64,000 nucleotides of DNA from Sycobia sp. Sy_11. Taxonomy: Eukaryota; Arthropoda; Insecta; Hymenoptera; Epichrysomallidae. Position numbers and translations under genes: made by a program. Within the stretch, counting starts at the first letter, position 1; each line of letters begins with the position of its first letter. The notes below the pieces were generated by a model. The model was not told where the DNA came from. It made no database searches and saw only the letters and a list, made by a program, of their open reading frames with translations. Below, one piece after another: positions 10,500-22,892 of the stretch. The stretch is taken from positions 2,610,001 through 2,674,000 of the forward strand of contig JACCIC010000015.1 of NCBI GenBank assembly GCA_018907035.1, read 5' to 3'.

Positions 10500-11836
10500 T
10501 ATTAAGTTTTATTTCGTATTTTTAATAGTAATATGGTAAAACTTATTCTTATATTAAATCTTTGAGTCAAGTCTTCAAATTTTTCTAACCTACTTATTTT
10601 CGAAATAAATATAAAAAAATCATCGGAAAATTTTGATAAACTTCCGAAAAAACCTCAGTCTCGATTTTGATGAAAATTTGTATACTTATGTTTTTGGACT
10701 CCGAACTAAAAATATCGTTGTGGTTTTTTGGGAAATTGAATTTTGATGACAAAATTCTTAAAAAAATTTGTTTTCCCAAATATATCTTCGAAAATATGAA
10801 AAATTTTAAAAAATATTTCAACGAATAGTTGTAGTTTTAGTAAAATATCATATTTTTTGCTCTATACATTTTTTTGGTGCAAGCGATATTTCTCTTTGAG
10901 AAAAATTTTACAAATATAATATCTTATGCCAAGTAGCATTTTTGGGGTGTTGATTATAAATATAGAGGTAATTTTTGACAAAAATTGAATCGGAAAAAAT
11001 ATAAAAAAAATATTCCAAATCATTATTGTAGGTAAAAATAAGATACACTTTTTAAAAATTTTTAGTTTTTCAGATAAAATCAAAAAATTACCATGTTCAT
11101 GAGTAATTTATGAATTTCACCATGAAAATTCAATTCTCGTTAAAAGTCGCTACGATATTCGTAATCCATAGAACAATAAACAAAATCGGAAACATATGCT
11201 TTTCGGAAGTCTAGCCGAAAGTTTTTTCTCCAAATTTTTCGTTTATGATAATCTTGAGTGAAAAAAGTGAAATAATTCTATATTTAAGAATATTTTGAAT
11301 ATTTCGTACTTACTGGAGTATACTGCATTAAGGAAGAATACAGCCAGTAATTTTTCTACCTCAAAATGTCCTAAAAAAAATCTTAAAGTATCAAAGTGCT
11401 ATAATTGGTTTATTTATTCTAGAGGTCTAAATTTATCGTTTCGAACAAGATAAAGCATCATTATTTCTAAAAAATTTTTTTTCAATTTTTTTTATTTTAA
11501 TTTTACTTAATAATATTAATATGATTAAATGAAAAATTCATACATCATTGGGGAAAAATATTTTCAAGTCGGAAAATCAATAAAATTAGAATATTTCTTT
11601 GTTATGATAATTTTGGACAAAATTAATTAAAACATAAGAATATTTAGATAAATTGATATAAGTTTGGATATAATGCGTAAGTTTTGTATATATAGTTACT
11701 CAATTATAAAACTCAAACTAACTATTCGTAAGAACATTTAAATTTGAAAAGCACTGCGATTTTTTTTAAGTGTGCATATTTTTAAATTCTTGCATTTAAC
11801 ATTTTGACATAAATATTTGATTATAAAACATACATA

Positions 11837-11838
<2 letters not shown>
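10500..11838. other. Very AT-rich gene-free DNA
   Basis: T- and A-rich sequence with many TTTTTG / AAAAATTTT words and short minus-strand frames of Phe-Ile-Lys composition (up to 75 codons). No motif supports coding. The style resembles 55,150-56,150, but no alignable block could be confirmed by eye. Confidence 0.5.

Positions 11839-11868
<30 letters not shown>
11839..11868. repeat. (ATT)n microsatellite
   Basis: Nine to ten tandem ATT units. Confidence 0.95.
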
Positions 11869-11869
<1 letters not shown>

Positions 11870-12681
11870 AATAAATAATATTCATCTGAAATTCAGACAT
11901 TTTCTTTTCAATATATACATATAAAATGTTTTACTTCATCTATATATAAGAATGATACAAGGAGATATTTAATATACATTTCTGATGGCTCTTAGTATTT
12001 ACTTGGAGGGATTCTAATAAATTTCACTCATAAAATTCGAGCACGTGGCTATACGTGAGCTATATAATGTCAAACAAATTCGTTAAAGACTGCATTTCAT
12101 AACGTGGAGGACTGTAAAAGCGCACCTCATTGGTGGAGCAGTACGAACATTCGGACAGGATACACTGGTTATATTCTCATGATAAGGTACTTTTATATAA
12201 ATAACGCAATTAGATGTGGAGGAGATAAAGAGCAACATAGTATCAGGATTGTGATCTAAGGAGCTGAGACACTTTATTCCGAGTCAACATGACATGGACA
12301 TAGAATCAAGTTTTAAAGATATTGCTAAACGGAGCTGTAAATTAAATTATTATTTTCCAGTTATTATAAGGTTCAAAGAATTGATGGAGAAAAAAGAATC
12401 GTCACAGACAAACAAAATAAACAGTACTGTATCAAGGTTGTGACAGAGCAACGAATATCGTAAATTAAACAACGCGACATGTATCAGGCTCGGGCACGAG
12501 TGTAAATAACTTTTAGCAGCAGTAAGCATTACCATCCATCACGCTCGAAAGACCGATTAATGAAACAGCGAGACACGTGATCGTAGCAGAACCAGTTATT
12601 AACCACAGACATAAGTCCTGTAACTGTGATATGACCGATTACTCAGTACGTGATTGAAATGCACCGCGACAACCACCGACT

Positions 12682-12723
12682 TGTTTTCAGAATGGTAAGT
12701 TCAGGCATATTTCAAATAAGTGT
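12682..12723 (+). pseudogene. gag zinc-knuckle relic of the gypsy element
   Basis: Reads CFQNGKFRHISNKC. The CCHC spacing is kept, but the second Cys is Asn and the glycine before His is Arg, so zinc binding would be lost. This is the nucleic-acid-binding part of gag and fixes the 5' side of the element. Confidence 0.7.
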
Positions 12724-12830
12724 CTTCTACCTGCAAAAAATGTAAAATTTACAATTGAAAGGATTCAAATAGTTTCCAATGAAAATTTTTGCGAGAGATT
12801 AAAATCCGTGATAATCCAGTACTTACGCAG

Positions 12831-12905
12831 ATTAATACGGACGCTTCTATTTCCATCACAAAAGTGTCATTGGTATTGAAGAATAGTTTGCGAACACAGT
12901 GCCTG
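12831..12905 (+). pseudogene. Aspartic protease relic of the gypsy element
   Basis: INTDAS followed by ISITKVSLVL lies where retroviral-type proteases carry the D-T/S-G active-site loop. The catalytic Asp is Asn and the Gly is Asp here. It sits between the zinc knuckle and the reverse transcriptase, as expected. Confidence 0.55.
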
Positions 12906-13599
12906 GCATCATGATTTGCAGGTGATAGTAGGAATGTAGTTGAATCGGTCAGTTATGTTGAAGCGGAAATATTTTTCGAAAATTTACAGCCGACACTTAT
13001 TCCTTTTCGAATTCTACCGTACGATGCATAAAATGTAGACAGCATTTTAGCTAGATCATTTATGGAAGCAAATTATATCAGTTACAATAGTTATCGGGAA
13101 TGTATTTCTTTTTGATCAAGCGAACATGCTAAATATGAGTAATGAATGCTTAGCATCCATTCATCTGCGATTACAAGTAAAGAAAACCATAGAGTCAAAA
13201 AGCATCAATTTCGTAGAAGTAAGAATAGGTAAGTTATGCTGCCTTTATCAATTTTGAGGACAGGCAAAAGATCATTGACGTAGGTGAGAAATTAGGCGAA
13301 AGAATTTTAAGATTAGAAAAAATTAATAGAAGAAATGCACGAGAGCTAGATAATGAAAATCGAAGTATGTGTCGAAGCTGATGTATCATTTAAGAAAGAA
13401 AAACTCATAAAAACCTTAAACAATTTAAAAAATTCCATAGCGAAAACGACATAGGAACATGGATGTAGGGACATATTAGAAATGAACATAGAAAGTAAGA
13501 AGGGAAGTGAAATATATTCGTCGAAACCATATGAATGAAATTCCAGAGATAAAGCGTACTTGGAAAAAATGAAACTGTATTACGAACCGCTATGTCGTT

Positions 13600-13960
13600 T
13601 TAGATTTCATTCAGAAAAATATTTGCAAGTACTCCTTTGAAAAATCGTAAACATCACGTTTATTACGGAAAATCAAACGGACGAATTCACACGTGGAATG
13701 TTTAGTCTAATTAACGCGCCAATCCTCTTTGCGAAAATTATGAAGATTGTATTAGAGCCCGCTCACACGAAAAACGTAGCGGAGACATATGTCGATGATG
13801 CGTGTATACAATAGGCGAAGATTCGAGTGCTTTAATTCGAAACATACGAGTTCATTTTACAGCTTTTAAATAAGATAGGGTTAACGATACATTTAAGGAA
13901 TATAAATTTAGCATGCGAACCATGGACTTTTTACGATTTCGGTTATATGAAGGAAAAAGT
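13600..13960 (+). pseudogene. Reverse transcriptase relic of the gypsy element
   Basis: A stretch ending in the catalytic-box tetrad YVDD (13,788-13,799) is preceded by an F-S-L-x-N-A-P block (about 13,700-13,730), the palm motif typical of Ty3/gypsy enzymes. After a frame change the thumb follows, with LLNKIGLTIHL at about 13,862. The two catalytic Asp codons survive, but the frame is broken before and after. Confidence 0.8.
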
Positions 13961-14009
13961 CATCCAGGTACGGAAAAGGTTCCGACCATTGAAAAATTCA
14001 TGCGACCGA

Positions 14010-14345
14010 CAGATGAACATGCGCGAAGTTCGTAAATCTTGAAGTCTAGCTGGCTTTTTTTTATGTTTTATTACCGAGTTTGTAGAGGCACGAGGGTACT
14101 AACCTTCCTAGCAAAGAAAGATGCGCGATTTAAATCGAAAGACGAAAATGAATGTACCTTCGTAGAATTACAAGAATGATTAATTTTTGTGCCGAAACTA
14201 CAAATTTATTATCCGAGGGCAACGAAAACTGAACTTCACACGAAGCATCGGCAAAAGATATTGTTGCTATGGTTTTTGAGTCGGATATCAACAGTATTAT
14301 GCGATTCGTGTATGTAATAAGCAGAAAGGATAGCGATGTCAGAGC
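14010..14345 (+). pseudogene. Connection / RNase H relic of the gypsy element
   Basis: Recognisable pieces are LTFLAKKDARF, then TKTELHT at about 14,220-14,240 (the start of the RNase H fold), and YVISRK at about 14,310. At least two stops and frame shifts separate them. The Asp that normally follows TELHT is not present. Confidence 0.7.
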
Positions 14346-14754
14346 TTTATCACTGTAGCCGTTATCACTGTAACCGTTGAGAATTCATGGTAATAGCGGG
14401 GACGATTGATAACTGCGTACGTTCTTAATAAGTATATCATTCACCATAGTTACCGACTGTGAGTCTAGTATGATTATCATAATATCTCAAATGAAATATT
14501 CTATCAAAAGAAGTATCGAATAATATATTACGCGATCGTTAATTGCATAGAAGAAGACAACTGCAAATTTCTCATTGTACCGAACGCAATATGAAAATCT
14601 ATAGCGGTACATTTTTAGAATTGCGCTAGCCATTCTGATGTAGATAAGAGGCTAAGCCGAGTCTATAAATATTATTTCTTTCCAAAAATGAGAGCTAATT
14701 TTAAAGTGGGTGTAAAATCATCGAGCGTACTCTAGTTAACGGAAAAAGCGGTAA

Positions 14755-15260
14755 GGGCATAGACGATGTACATTCGATTCCTCAGGATAAGATATCATTT
14801 GAAGTAATGAATGTACAACACTTAGGAGTCGCTTCCTTCAATACAATTGAATAATAAATATAAATACTGAGCGTAATTGATAATTTGAGACAATTCGCAC
14901 AATTGTACGAGGTAAAAGATGCAAAAGTTAAAACGACCGTGAACTTTATCGAAATATTTATCGCGAATAATCTCAGACAGAGGAACGTCATTTACAATGG
15001 AAGATTTTGAGAATGTTTACGAAAAGTGCCGAATTAAGCATACGCTTAATTCAACCCGTAATCCACAAGCGCTTAAACAGTACGATAACACCTGCGATAA
15101 GAACAAGGATAATAAATAACGGGAAAATAGGTTGGAATACAAATATCAAAAAGTTAGAGAGGCATTTAAAGGTTACGATAAGTAAATCGTCAAACAAGGC
15201 AGCGTCTGAAGCCTTGTACGAATGCCTGCCGTGATTCGAAGAAGGTTGGATGCAAATGAT
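14755..15260 (+). pseudogene. Integrase relic of the gypsy element
   Basis: The core region can be followed as VHSIPQ, QHLGV (about 14,815), then VIDNLRQFAQLY and a block ending near 14,990. KHTLNSTRNPQA follows at about 15,042. The frame from 15,007 to 15,234 (75 codons) carries the end of the core, with the NGKIGW segment and an EALYECLP-type motif. The Asp expected next to the HLG motif is not seen. This is the 3'-most recognisable part of the element. Confidence 0.75.
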
Positions 15261-15449
15261 ATCACCAACGAGTTTGAAAGTTATCGTCTGCCGATACAAA
15301 TTCAAGATAACATTAGAAAAAGTGTAGAAAAGACCAAAAGTTATAAGGCTCAATATATCGCAAATCGCTTCAAAAATGTCAATTCATACATGGTAGTATA
15401 ATGTATGTAAAAGCGAATCGATTCTGAGGGATCATTCCTGTATACACCA

Positions 15450-16300
15450 AGCGAAATTTAAAGGGTCGATGGTTATCATTGACGTTTTGCATTCCAATAT
15501 ATATAAATTAAAAAGATTTAATTGCGGCAATGGCGACACGTTATTATGTATGCGCATGTTAGTCAATTGAACATTTGAAAAGTGAATGAAATGAATGAGG
15601 ATACAGAAAATGAGGTTCACAGTAAATAAAATATTGGCGAATGGAAAAAACGAGAAAAACAAAATAAATAACAAGCGGGTGCGAATTGACAAACAAGAAC
15701 GTATAGTTCTTCAGTATTGTGGCGTATATTAGAGAAATTAGGTTAAATTCTTTAAATCTATAGGAACGTGGCTAAAATTTCTTAAAATAAAGTAATAAAT
15801 TTATATACTACAATATGCTTGTAATAAGAGAATTTGCATTATACAATGAAAAATGAATCTAATGTAAAAAGAATGTAATGTAAGTAAAATCTGTAATAAT
15901 AAGAAATAACAACTATATGTATTTATTTAATCTATTTAAGATTATTCTATTATGCCCCTCTTGTATATTATTCCTTTGCGATATAAAATAAATCTATGAA
16001 ATTGTAAAATAGATATTAATTTATTTTCACCTAGACGCCAAGTATGAAACAGTAACTATGAATGTACTATAGAAAAAGTATTCTTTATGAATATTACATA
16101 CATAATTTTCTGCTTTAAACATCAGATTTTATTTAACAATTGGACTGGCCTGAGTAAAATTCTTATAAGTATAAGGTGTTAATTTTTAATAAATAATTTA
16201 TTATTAAATTTCAAATATATTTCGTTAAGATGTATATAGAAATTAAAATTCAGGTACCTTAAAAATTGAAATAACGTAACTTACTTTTATAATATATTTC
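15450..16300. other. AT-rich gene-free spacer
   Basis: Lies between the gypsy relic and the region downstream of the transporter. No repeats over 20 bp and no protein motif were seen. No 3' LTR matching the region before 12,131 was recognised. Confidence 0.5.
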
Positions 16301-16307
16301 AGAGACA

Positions 16308-16523
16308 TTGGAGATGACAAATGAATTGATACTTGATAAAATATTGTTAAAATCAAAAGAAGCAGGTACTTTACATGGAACATTCTATTTTCGAACTGTA
16401 TTATTTTTAAATCTAATGAATGCAAATAATTATAATGTTAACATTGTCATTTATCTTAAAAGAGGAACAGCTTTAACGACAGAAAAAAATTTTGCTAGTC
16501 AAGGAACATCTGAAAATAAGTAA
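16308..16523 (+). CDS. Unrecognised short open frame after a splice-acceptor-like site
   Basis: A 71-codon frame with mixed composition (EMTNELILDKILLKSKEAG at its start) and no repeat tract. A strong acceptor-like TATAATATATTTCAG ends at 16,301, just upstream and in frame, so it could be a terminal exon converging on the transporter gene. No homology is recognised, no upstream exon could be found, and chance is at least as likely. Confidence 0.15.
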   Translation: MEMTNELILDKILLKSKEAGTLHGTFYFRTVLFLNLMNANNYNVNIVIYLKRGTALTTEKNFASQGTSENK

Positions 16524-16635
16524 ATCTGAATCAATAAATTGAACTTGGAGAAAATATTTTTGGTTTCGTAAAGTTTGTTCAAAATAAAAATAGAATTTTA
16601 AATAGGTCAATTCGATAATAAATTTTTTTACATAT

Positions 16636-16651
16636 TTTATTCTCTTTTATT
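16636..16651 (-). terminator. Polyadenylation signals of the transporter gene
   Basis: Two AATAAA hexamers on the minus strand (16,636-16,641 and 16,646-16,651) lie about 180 bp after the stop codon of the SLC17 gene. They are the first tandem pair in the 3' region and the likely cleavage signal. Confidence 0.55.
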
Positions 16652-16826
16652 TACGAGAATAGCTATTTCTTTTAGATTTTTCTTAGAATGCTAGGCTCTT
16701 CAACATTATTACTAGTGATACGCATTTTCAAAATCAACTTTAAAGATAATTTCAGTATTCTCGGAATTATATATAGCATTGTTAATATTATTTCATCGAA
16801 ATGTTACAGAACCGGAGATGTTTTCT

Positions 16827-19042
16827 TTATCTAAGACACCTAGAAACAGAAGTAGCATTTATTTTTTCGTCGGGCTTTGTTCTTTTTTCATTATATTTTT
16901 TTAAAAATTCTGGATCATTCCACTCTTGCACTTTACCACTACCACACAAGACAAACACGATACCGGTTACAACAAATACGACAAACATAATCCAAAATAT
17001 CAATCGCCATTCTTCAAGAGTCTGATGTGGCGTCAGTAAGCCTACTATATACGGACAAATAATTCCAGTACTCGAACCAAAAGTATTAGTGAAGGCCATT
17101 ATCGATCCAGCATAATTTGGACTAAGATCCAGTGTGTTAACGGTGATACTTGGCAATGCACTGCCTAAAAGTGTGGTGCCGATAGTAATTAAAGTGATGA
17201 CCGTAATGCGGTTGCATCCGGCGTATGAAGCCCCAATTAAAAAAAGAGCTGGACCTATCAAGGCAACGGTAGTGCCAAACTTTCTTACATTAGTTAAGCT
17301 CATTCTATTGGTTACTATCAACCAATCCATGATCCACGATGTCACTATACTACCCAGCCACATGCACAAGTAAGGTAATGAAGATAAATATCCATTATCC
17401 TCCACCGAAAACTTCAGAATGCTGTTCATATATTTCGGCAAGTCACTGATCATAGTCAGAAAACCCCAACAAAAGCCAATATTGGCTATGACTATAGCCC
17501 ATATTGGTTTGGAAGTTAAAATATGACGCCAAGGTATCGCGTGCGGCTTCTTGTGCTTGTGCTCGCTCAGCTCTTCGTGTAGATATTTGGATTCTTTCTC
17601 AGAAATGAAGGGGTGCTCAAGCGGTGAGTTGTAACAAAATATAATGAATAATAAAAACCAGATGACACTGATACATCCAAAGAAGTAGAAAACAGCTGGC
17701 CAACCGATACTCGAATGCTCGAGGATTAGGCCCGACAGTGTAATACCGAAAACAGTGCCCAGAGTTGCACCTGCAAACAAAAACGTACCAGCCTTCGATC
17801 GCTCCTTCATAGGAATCCAATGAGATAACATGACATTGGTAGCTGGATACATTCCACTAGAGCAGCAGCCCATTAGAAAACGTATAATGAGAAAAGCCAT
17901 GAAGTCACCCGACCGAACTGCAAATGGCGATAGAATGCTGAGGACGGCGGTGAATAAAATGCCTAAGCTGAAGGTGTATTTGGCACTGAATTTTTCGGCT
18001 AGCAGACCAAAAGGTAATTCAGCGATAACATATCCCCAGTAGTATGATGAGAGAATTAAACCCTAAATAAAGTGAAGAAATTATTAATTCTTTTCTTAGT
18101 TAATAAATTTGAAATGATATAGCTAAAAATCTAATAAAATTCATGTGTATTGACTTTCGCTTATAAAATTTTCAGACATGTTTAATTTTGTTAATAATTA
18201 CCATTGTTTAATATATCACAACCATAATTCAAATTGTTTATGAAGAGAATAATTACATTTAAATATCTATGTTAGCCTTTAAAATATGATTCCAAACATT
18301 ATCCTCAATCTTGAATACAGATATTTGTCTGCTCATTAAAGAATAATAAACATATAGATTCAATTTAAAAATAAAATTTTAATTTAATGAACACGGCATG
18401 GACATTTTCCTTCTGTTTGAAAATGCAATTGCCAAACTATTCTAAACTAAAAATAATTATGCTTTTTTTCATCAGAATGTGAATTTTTATTACCTTTGTT
18501 GAATAATCCTAATTTATAAATAAAGCAATTAATGTCATGTTTCACCTGTTGGTTCTCATTCCAATCGTATGTTTCACTCTTAGCTGTACTAGAATATGTT
18601 ACGTTTTTTGGAGATTTTTCATTATAGCTGGAGCAACTGTCATCCAAAAATTCTTTTGACTTATTCACAGAAACGACCATTTCTGTCAAAGTGATTGATA
18701 AACAGACGCGCATTGCAAAACCATTGAATAATCCAAAGAATCCCATTACAACGTAGATCCATCGCTGCGGTATCTGCATAACTGAAGTTTAATTATTAAT
18801 ACCTACGTTATCTTGGATATTCTTTTACCGTTTCAGATTACATTCATTACGTTGCTATATTGTTGCTATGAATGTGGTCGTAGTTAGTAAATTTATAAAT
18901 CTTAATAATATATTTCAAGATTTAATAATAAAATATCATTAAATCTGGATCAGATTCGAGAACTTTTAACTTCCTGTTTTAAAATTAATAATACCAATAT
19001 AGTATACTTTTACTTACAGAATAATTTCATTGATGAAGCCAT
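16827..19042 (-). CDS. SLC17-family MFS transporter (sialin / inorganic phosphate cotransporter-like)
   Basis: Multi-pass membrane transporter for organic or inorganic anions; the substrate cannot be read from sequence. Three exons: 19,042-19,018 (ATG GCT, 25 nt, donor GTAAGT), 18,781-18,546 (acceptor TTCAG, donor GTGAAA) and 18,062-16,827 (acceptor TTTAG, ends TAA). They join in frame to 498 residues, normal for SLC17. About 12 membrane segments. TM1 keeps the family Arg (FAMRV, R33). Loop 1 (about 45-82) has sequons N48-K-S and N68-V-T. YYWGYV and LLAEKF mark TM2 and loop 2-3. TM4 has RFLMG, GMYPATN and ER in the next loop. S155 and N163 stand where sialin has Glu175 and His183, so proton coupling may differ. 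Starting at Met10 of exon 2 is an alternative model. The ATG context ACAATGG suits insects. Confidence 0.9.
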
Positions 19043-19049
19043 TGTTCCA

Positions 19050-21190
19050 AACTAGTTAAAACTACACCAAACTTCACATAAATTCAACTAATTATTTGTA
19101 ATTGATAATTACATATTATTCAATTCCTTACAAAATTATTTGCATCCTGAATATAAAATTACTAAGTGGTATTAGCTGTGCGCATTTTTAATTTGAGCAG
19201 CAAAATGGATAATCATCCATCTTTAGGCTTAAATATAACCAAGCATTCGTTAGATTGATAGATCTGCGCATATATAAATTTTGATAAAACTTGAATATAT
19301 TGTATATGTTTTTTTTAATCAAATATTTGAGTTATATAAAGCATCTCATTATTTGTATCAGTCGCATAGATAACTCTGATAAAATACCTCCTAAATTTGC
19401 AAAATTCTTGTATGACTACCCTGTACAATTACTTAAGATGGTTCTATTAGCATTCAACAGTAACATCATATATATTAAGTATTCAGGTATTGAATTCGGT
19501 AAAACAATAGTAAGCTAAGCGTAAAAATTAAAAAGAAATATTTCCCTCGTAATTCTGATATACATTATCTCTCTTATAGATTCCAATGTAGAAGCGGCAG
19601 AAAATGTGGACCTTGTCCGAATCACCAAATTTTCGGAACGTAAACTTTATATTTTGGTTCCTTTAACGAGAAACTAAAAAATGTTAACGACGAAATTTCA
19701 ATGTAAAAGTTAACGCTCATACGTATCTTTTATGTTTCAACGATAATGAAACTTGATTTTTTTTTCTATTTGACGAATTACCAATAGATTTACGCGAAAC
19801 GCTACCGTTCATACAGAATTACGCGTGCTCCATTTTTGTCTTTGCTTGAGTAAAATAGCAGGGTTAAAGCAAAGATGGTCGCGGCGATCGTGATTTATTT
19901 CGACGAGCTATGGTTTTGTTAAAAAAACGAGCTATTATATAAACTCTTGTATTGCTCAGTAATACGAGTTTATTGTAATACTGCAACGAGTCCGTATAAT
20001 TCTTTTCAATTTATCGAACTCGTGCTGCGCACTAAATGCGGCAGTACAACGTAGGTCGCGTATTGGTGAAGAGTTGTGTAATCGAGATTCGGCGGCGTGG
20101 AATTGGTATAATAATATACCACGCTCGAATAAGGAATAGGATAAGAAGGAATGCTCACTTTTTTTATCCTCTCAAAAATGTATTTGGACACAGATTTCTA
20201 GGTTGCGACGAACGATGTGGTCGGAAAAAGATATAACGAAGACTGGGAAGATCAACAGACTCTAGTTCGGAGGCTAGAGTGAGTGTTATTAATGTGCAGA
20301 AATCTTTGATTTAAAAAAGCGGCCAAGACCATTGGTATATTGAACCCAGCGCATAATGGCTGGTTGCCTCTAAAGCGTATTAACGTTAGCGAGCTACGGT
20401 AAGGACTGAGTTTCCAAGCGTGATTAATCCTTGGGCGTACTGAGATGGGAAGAGAGATAGTGGTCGTAGATGATACCACTCATCATCCCTGGCAAGAAAG
20501 GGGTATCCATGCGCTTTTCGCAACTTCTTTTATACGAAAAGTTGTACATTGCTTGTTATCGAAAAACGCTTTTCGAAGTTTAAGGGTCTTGTTTATCACG
20601 TTGTTTATCTATATAAATTTAGTCTATATCCCCTATTTGGCAGAGGTATAAGTTTTATTAACGATCTAAATGGTTTTTAATTTAGGAAATTAAGCAATGT
20701 ATGCAACGCCAAACAAGTGGCGTTCCTCTAAGCATAAAAAATCTTACATTTGTCATAAAACTTAAAATTCTTAACGTTGCTCTATTAGAACTAAATATAA
20801 TTAATTTTGATTGTTTCGTCTCTCATAATATTTTATGAGCATACGTGTTGAATCATAATTCTAAATTAAAAATTACTATGGTTATAGAATACAAATAGAA
20901 ATATTTGTAAGTTTTGTTAGTGAGTTATTCAATAGACTTATGTGAAATAATTATAACATATAATGTTACCGTTAATAATTATATTAATCGATTTATAATC
21001 ATTAAACCACTTCAAGTTATTTCATATACCTATATACAAACCATATATTTAATAAACCTTAATTTATTTTATAAATGGATGATTACAGTATAAAAGGATT
21101 AATAACTAGTTTATATTTTCCTCAGTCGATATTATTCTTAAATGTATTATAGCTTATTAAAAATAATATAAAATAAGTATTGAGTATATA
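19050..21190. other. Gene-free region with a GC-richer island at 19,860-20,640
   Basis: AT-rich apart from the island, which has open frames up to 75 codons on both strands and short inverted words such as CGCTTTTCG / CGAAAAACG near 20,510-20,575. I recognise no protein, RNA or element end. An old LTR or DNA transposon fragment is possible. The promoter of the minus-strand transporter should lie just above 19,042, but no TATA or initiator stands out. Confidence 0.5.
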
Positions 21191-21194
21191 AATA

Positions 21195-21197
21195 AAT

Positions 21198-21252
<55 letters not shown>

Positions 21253-21270
21253 GTATATGTATATATATAT
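21195..21270. repeat. Interrupted (TA)n microsatellite
   Basis: About 76 bp of TA repeat with AA and CG interruptions. Confidence 0.95.
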
Positions 21271-21393
21271 GCCTGTAAGTATTTACGTGAAATGTTGAAA
21301 GCAAATGGGTTAATTAAGTATTGCTCAATCATAAGTTTATATTTCCGCGTGTAGTAAAAATATAGAACATCACAAGGTGATCGAATATTGTCC

Positions 21394-21413
21394 ATATATA
21401 TATATATATATAT

Positions 21414-21456
<43 letters not shown>
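21394..21456. repeat. Compound (TA)n-(TTTA)n microsatellite
   Basis: Nine TA units pass directly into about eleven TTTA tetranucleotide units, the only long tetranucleotide array in the window. Confidence 0.95.
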
Positions 21457-21459
<3 letters not shown>

Positions 21460-22890
21460 TTTAACTTTACGACAATTGCGTTGCTTCAACTCGATCGTGC
21501 TTTCTTAGTTTTTTTCTTTTCTTCTCAGTTCTTTTCGCAGATTTGTTGATAAAAATCCTTTACATTGTGATAAACACAAGATAAAATCATTAGTATTATG
21601 TTCGACTGAAGCACAAGTTTAAAAGAATAATAAAAAATTTATAAATCTTTATCACTCAATTATTTGTAAACAACAAAGACAGACTTTTTATGATAGAGTT
21701 ACATAGTATACAAATATATTATATTCAACATCAACAGTGCAAAATGAACTATAAAAAAGACGTTATCTGAGTCAAATAAGCTGGTGAAGTGATGGAATAA
21801 CAATGCAAGTCATCGCATTTTAGACAGTGTAAGCACAGAATAATAATCGGTACTCTGATTTTCGTTGTTCTTATACATAGACTGAGCATACGTACGTTTA
21901 TTCTATTACATCATTATGTGTACGTTTAGTAATATTTATGTGTATAATTTTGCTGGTCGTTCTTCAATAATTATTACATTGACTTATTTGTTTAATCTCT
22001 TCGAAAATGACTGTCAAACAAACAAACATTCCTACTGTAAAATAAAAAAAACTCATCTTGACAAACAAAATGAAAGGCAGAAACCATTTGGTGCCATATT
22101 AAAGTATCCAGAGTTGTGGTAAAATAAATGTCAGCTTCGACATATCATTTCAAGTTCAGAGTGAATACACAGAGAAAATATTATAAGATATTAAATTAAC
22201 TGCAATTAATGATATGTTAATCATTCAGAAAAGCTTGCTATGGTGTTTCAAACCGTCGCAAAATTTTTAGACATGGATCCAGTATTATGGCCTGAATATT
22301 AAGAGATGTATAACATGTTTTAATAAATAAAGGTTCACCAAACCAATATCTAATTACAAATTTCCTATTAATGAAACAAATTGATATTTTATCTCGACTT
22401 ACTATAATTGAGTTTTGAGAAATGGAGAAAAAGTTGGTTAGTATACTCCAATTACACGATTGGATAGTATACTTCAATTCACAAAATTGTGTTTATCGAT
22501 TTACTTGTAAAATGTTCGGCTTTAAATCAGTTCTGTTTCAAAAGAGGGACTTCCAAATGGATACATCTTTGTACAACGTTAAAAAAATAGTTTCTAACAA
22601 TCATATTCAAGTTTAAAAATCAAGGCTACAAATGAATCAATAGTAAAGTCTCTACAATCTATAGATGCAATAGTCCAAAGAATTATTTATGCTTAAATAA
22701 ATTTTTGTCATGTTTCACTTTCCGGAATTATAGTGATTATTCAAACTTTCTCTTAGAATAGGTTTGCTTATAAAGGTATAACAACAACAAATTGCTTAAT
22801 TATTATAAGGATAATTTATTCAAACTAAGAAAGTTCTTATCTGCATTTGAACATATTATGATACTAATTATCCTTTAAGACACTGATGCT
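21460..22890. other. AT-rich gene-free DNA
   Basis: Open frames of 64-79 codons occur on both strands, but they overlap in opposite orientation and lack recognisable motifs. No repeat structure was noticed. Confidence 0.5.
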
Positions 22891-22892
22891 TA

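Larger units (their letters stand above)
12131..15430 (+). mobile_element. Degenerate Ty3/gypsy LTR retrotransposon
   Basis: A decayed element whose gag-pol landmarks follow the Ty3/gypsy order: zinc knuckle, aspartic protease, reverse transcriptase, RNase H, integrase, spread over about 2.6 kb and interrupted by many stops and frameshifts. A possible primer-binding-like TGGTGGAGCA at 12,131 follows CACCTCAT, which could be a 5' LTR end, but no matching pair of LTRs was found and the boundaries are approximate. There is no envelope-like frame. It is inactive. Its individual domains are listed separately. Confidence 0.85.

Noticed and set aside
12000..16000. Paired LTRs around the gypsy relic
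   Set aside because: No sequence before 12,131 was found to recur after 15,430 by eye. Only the primer-binding-like site is suggestive.
17134..18042. Plus-strand frames opposite the transporter
   Set aside because: They are antisense to the well-supported SLC17 exon 3 and have no independent support.
19860..20640. rRNA or snRNA fragment in the GC-richer island
   Set aside because: No stretch matches the rRNA or snRNA cores I know, and short frames on both strands show no protein either.
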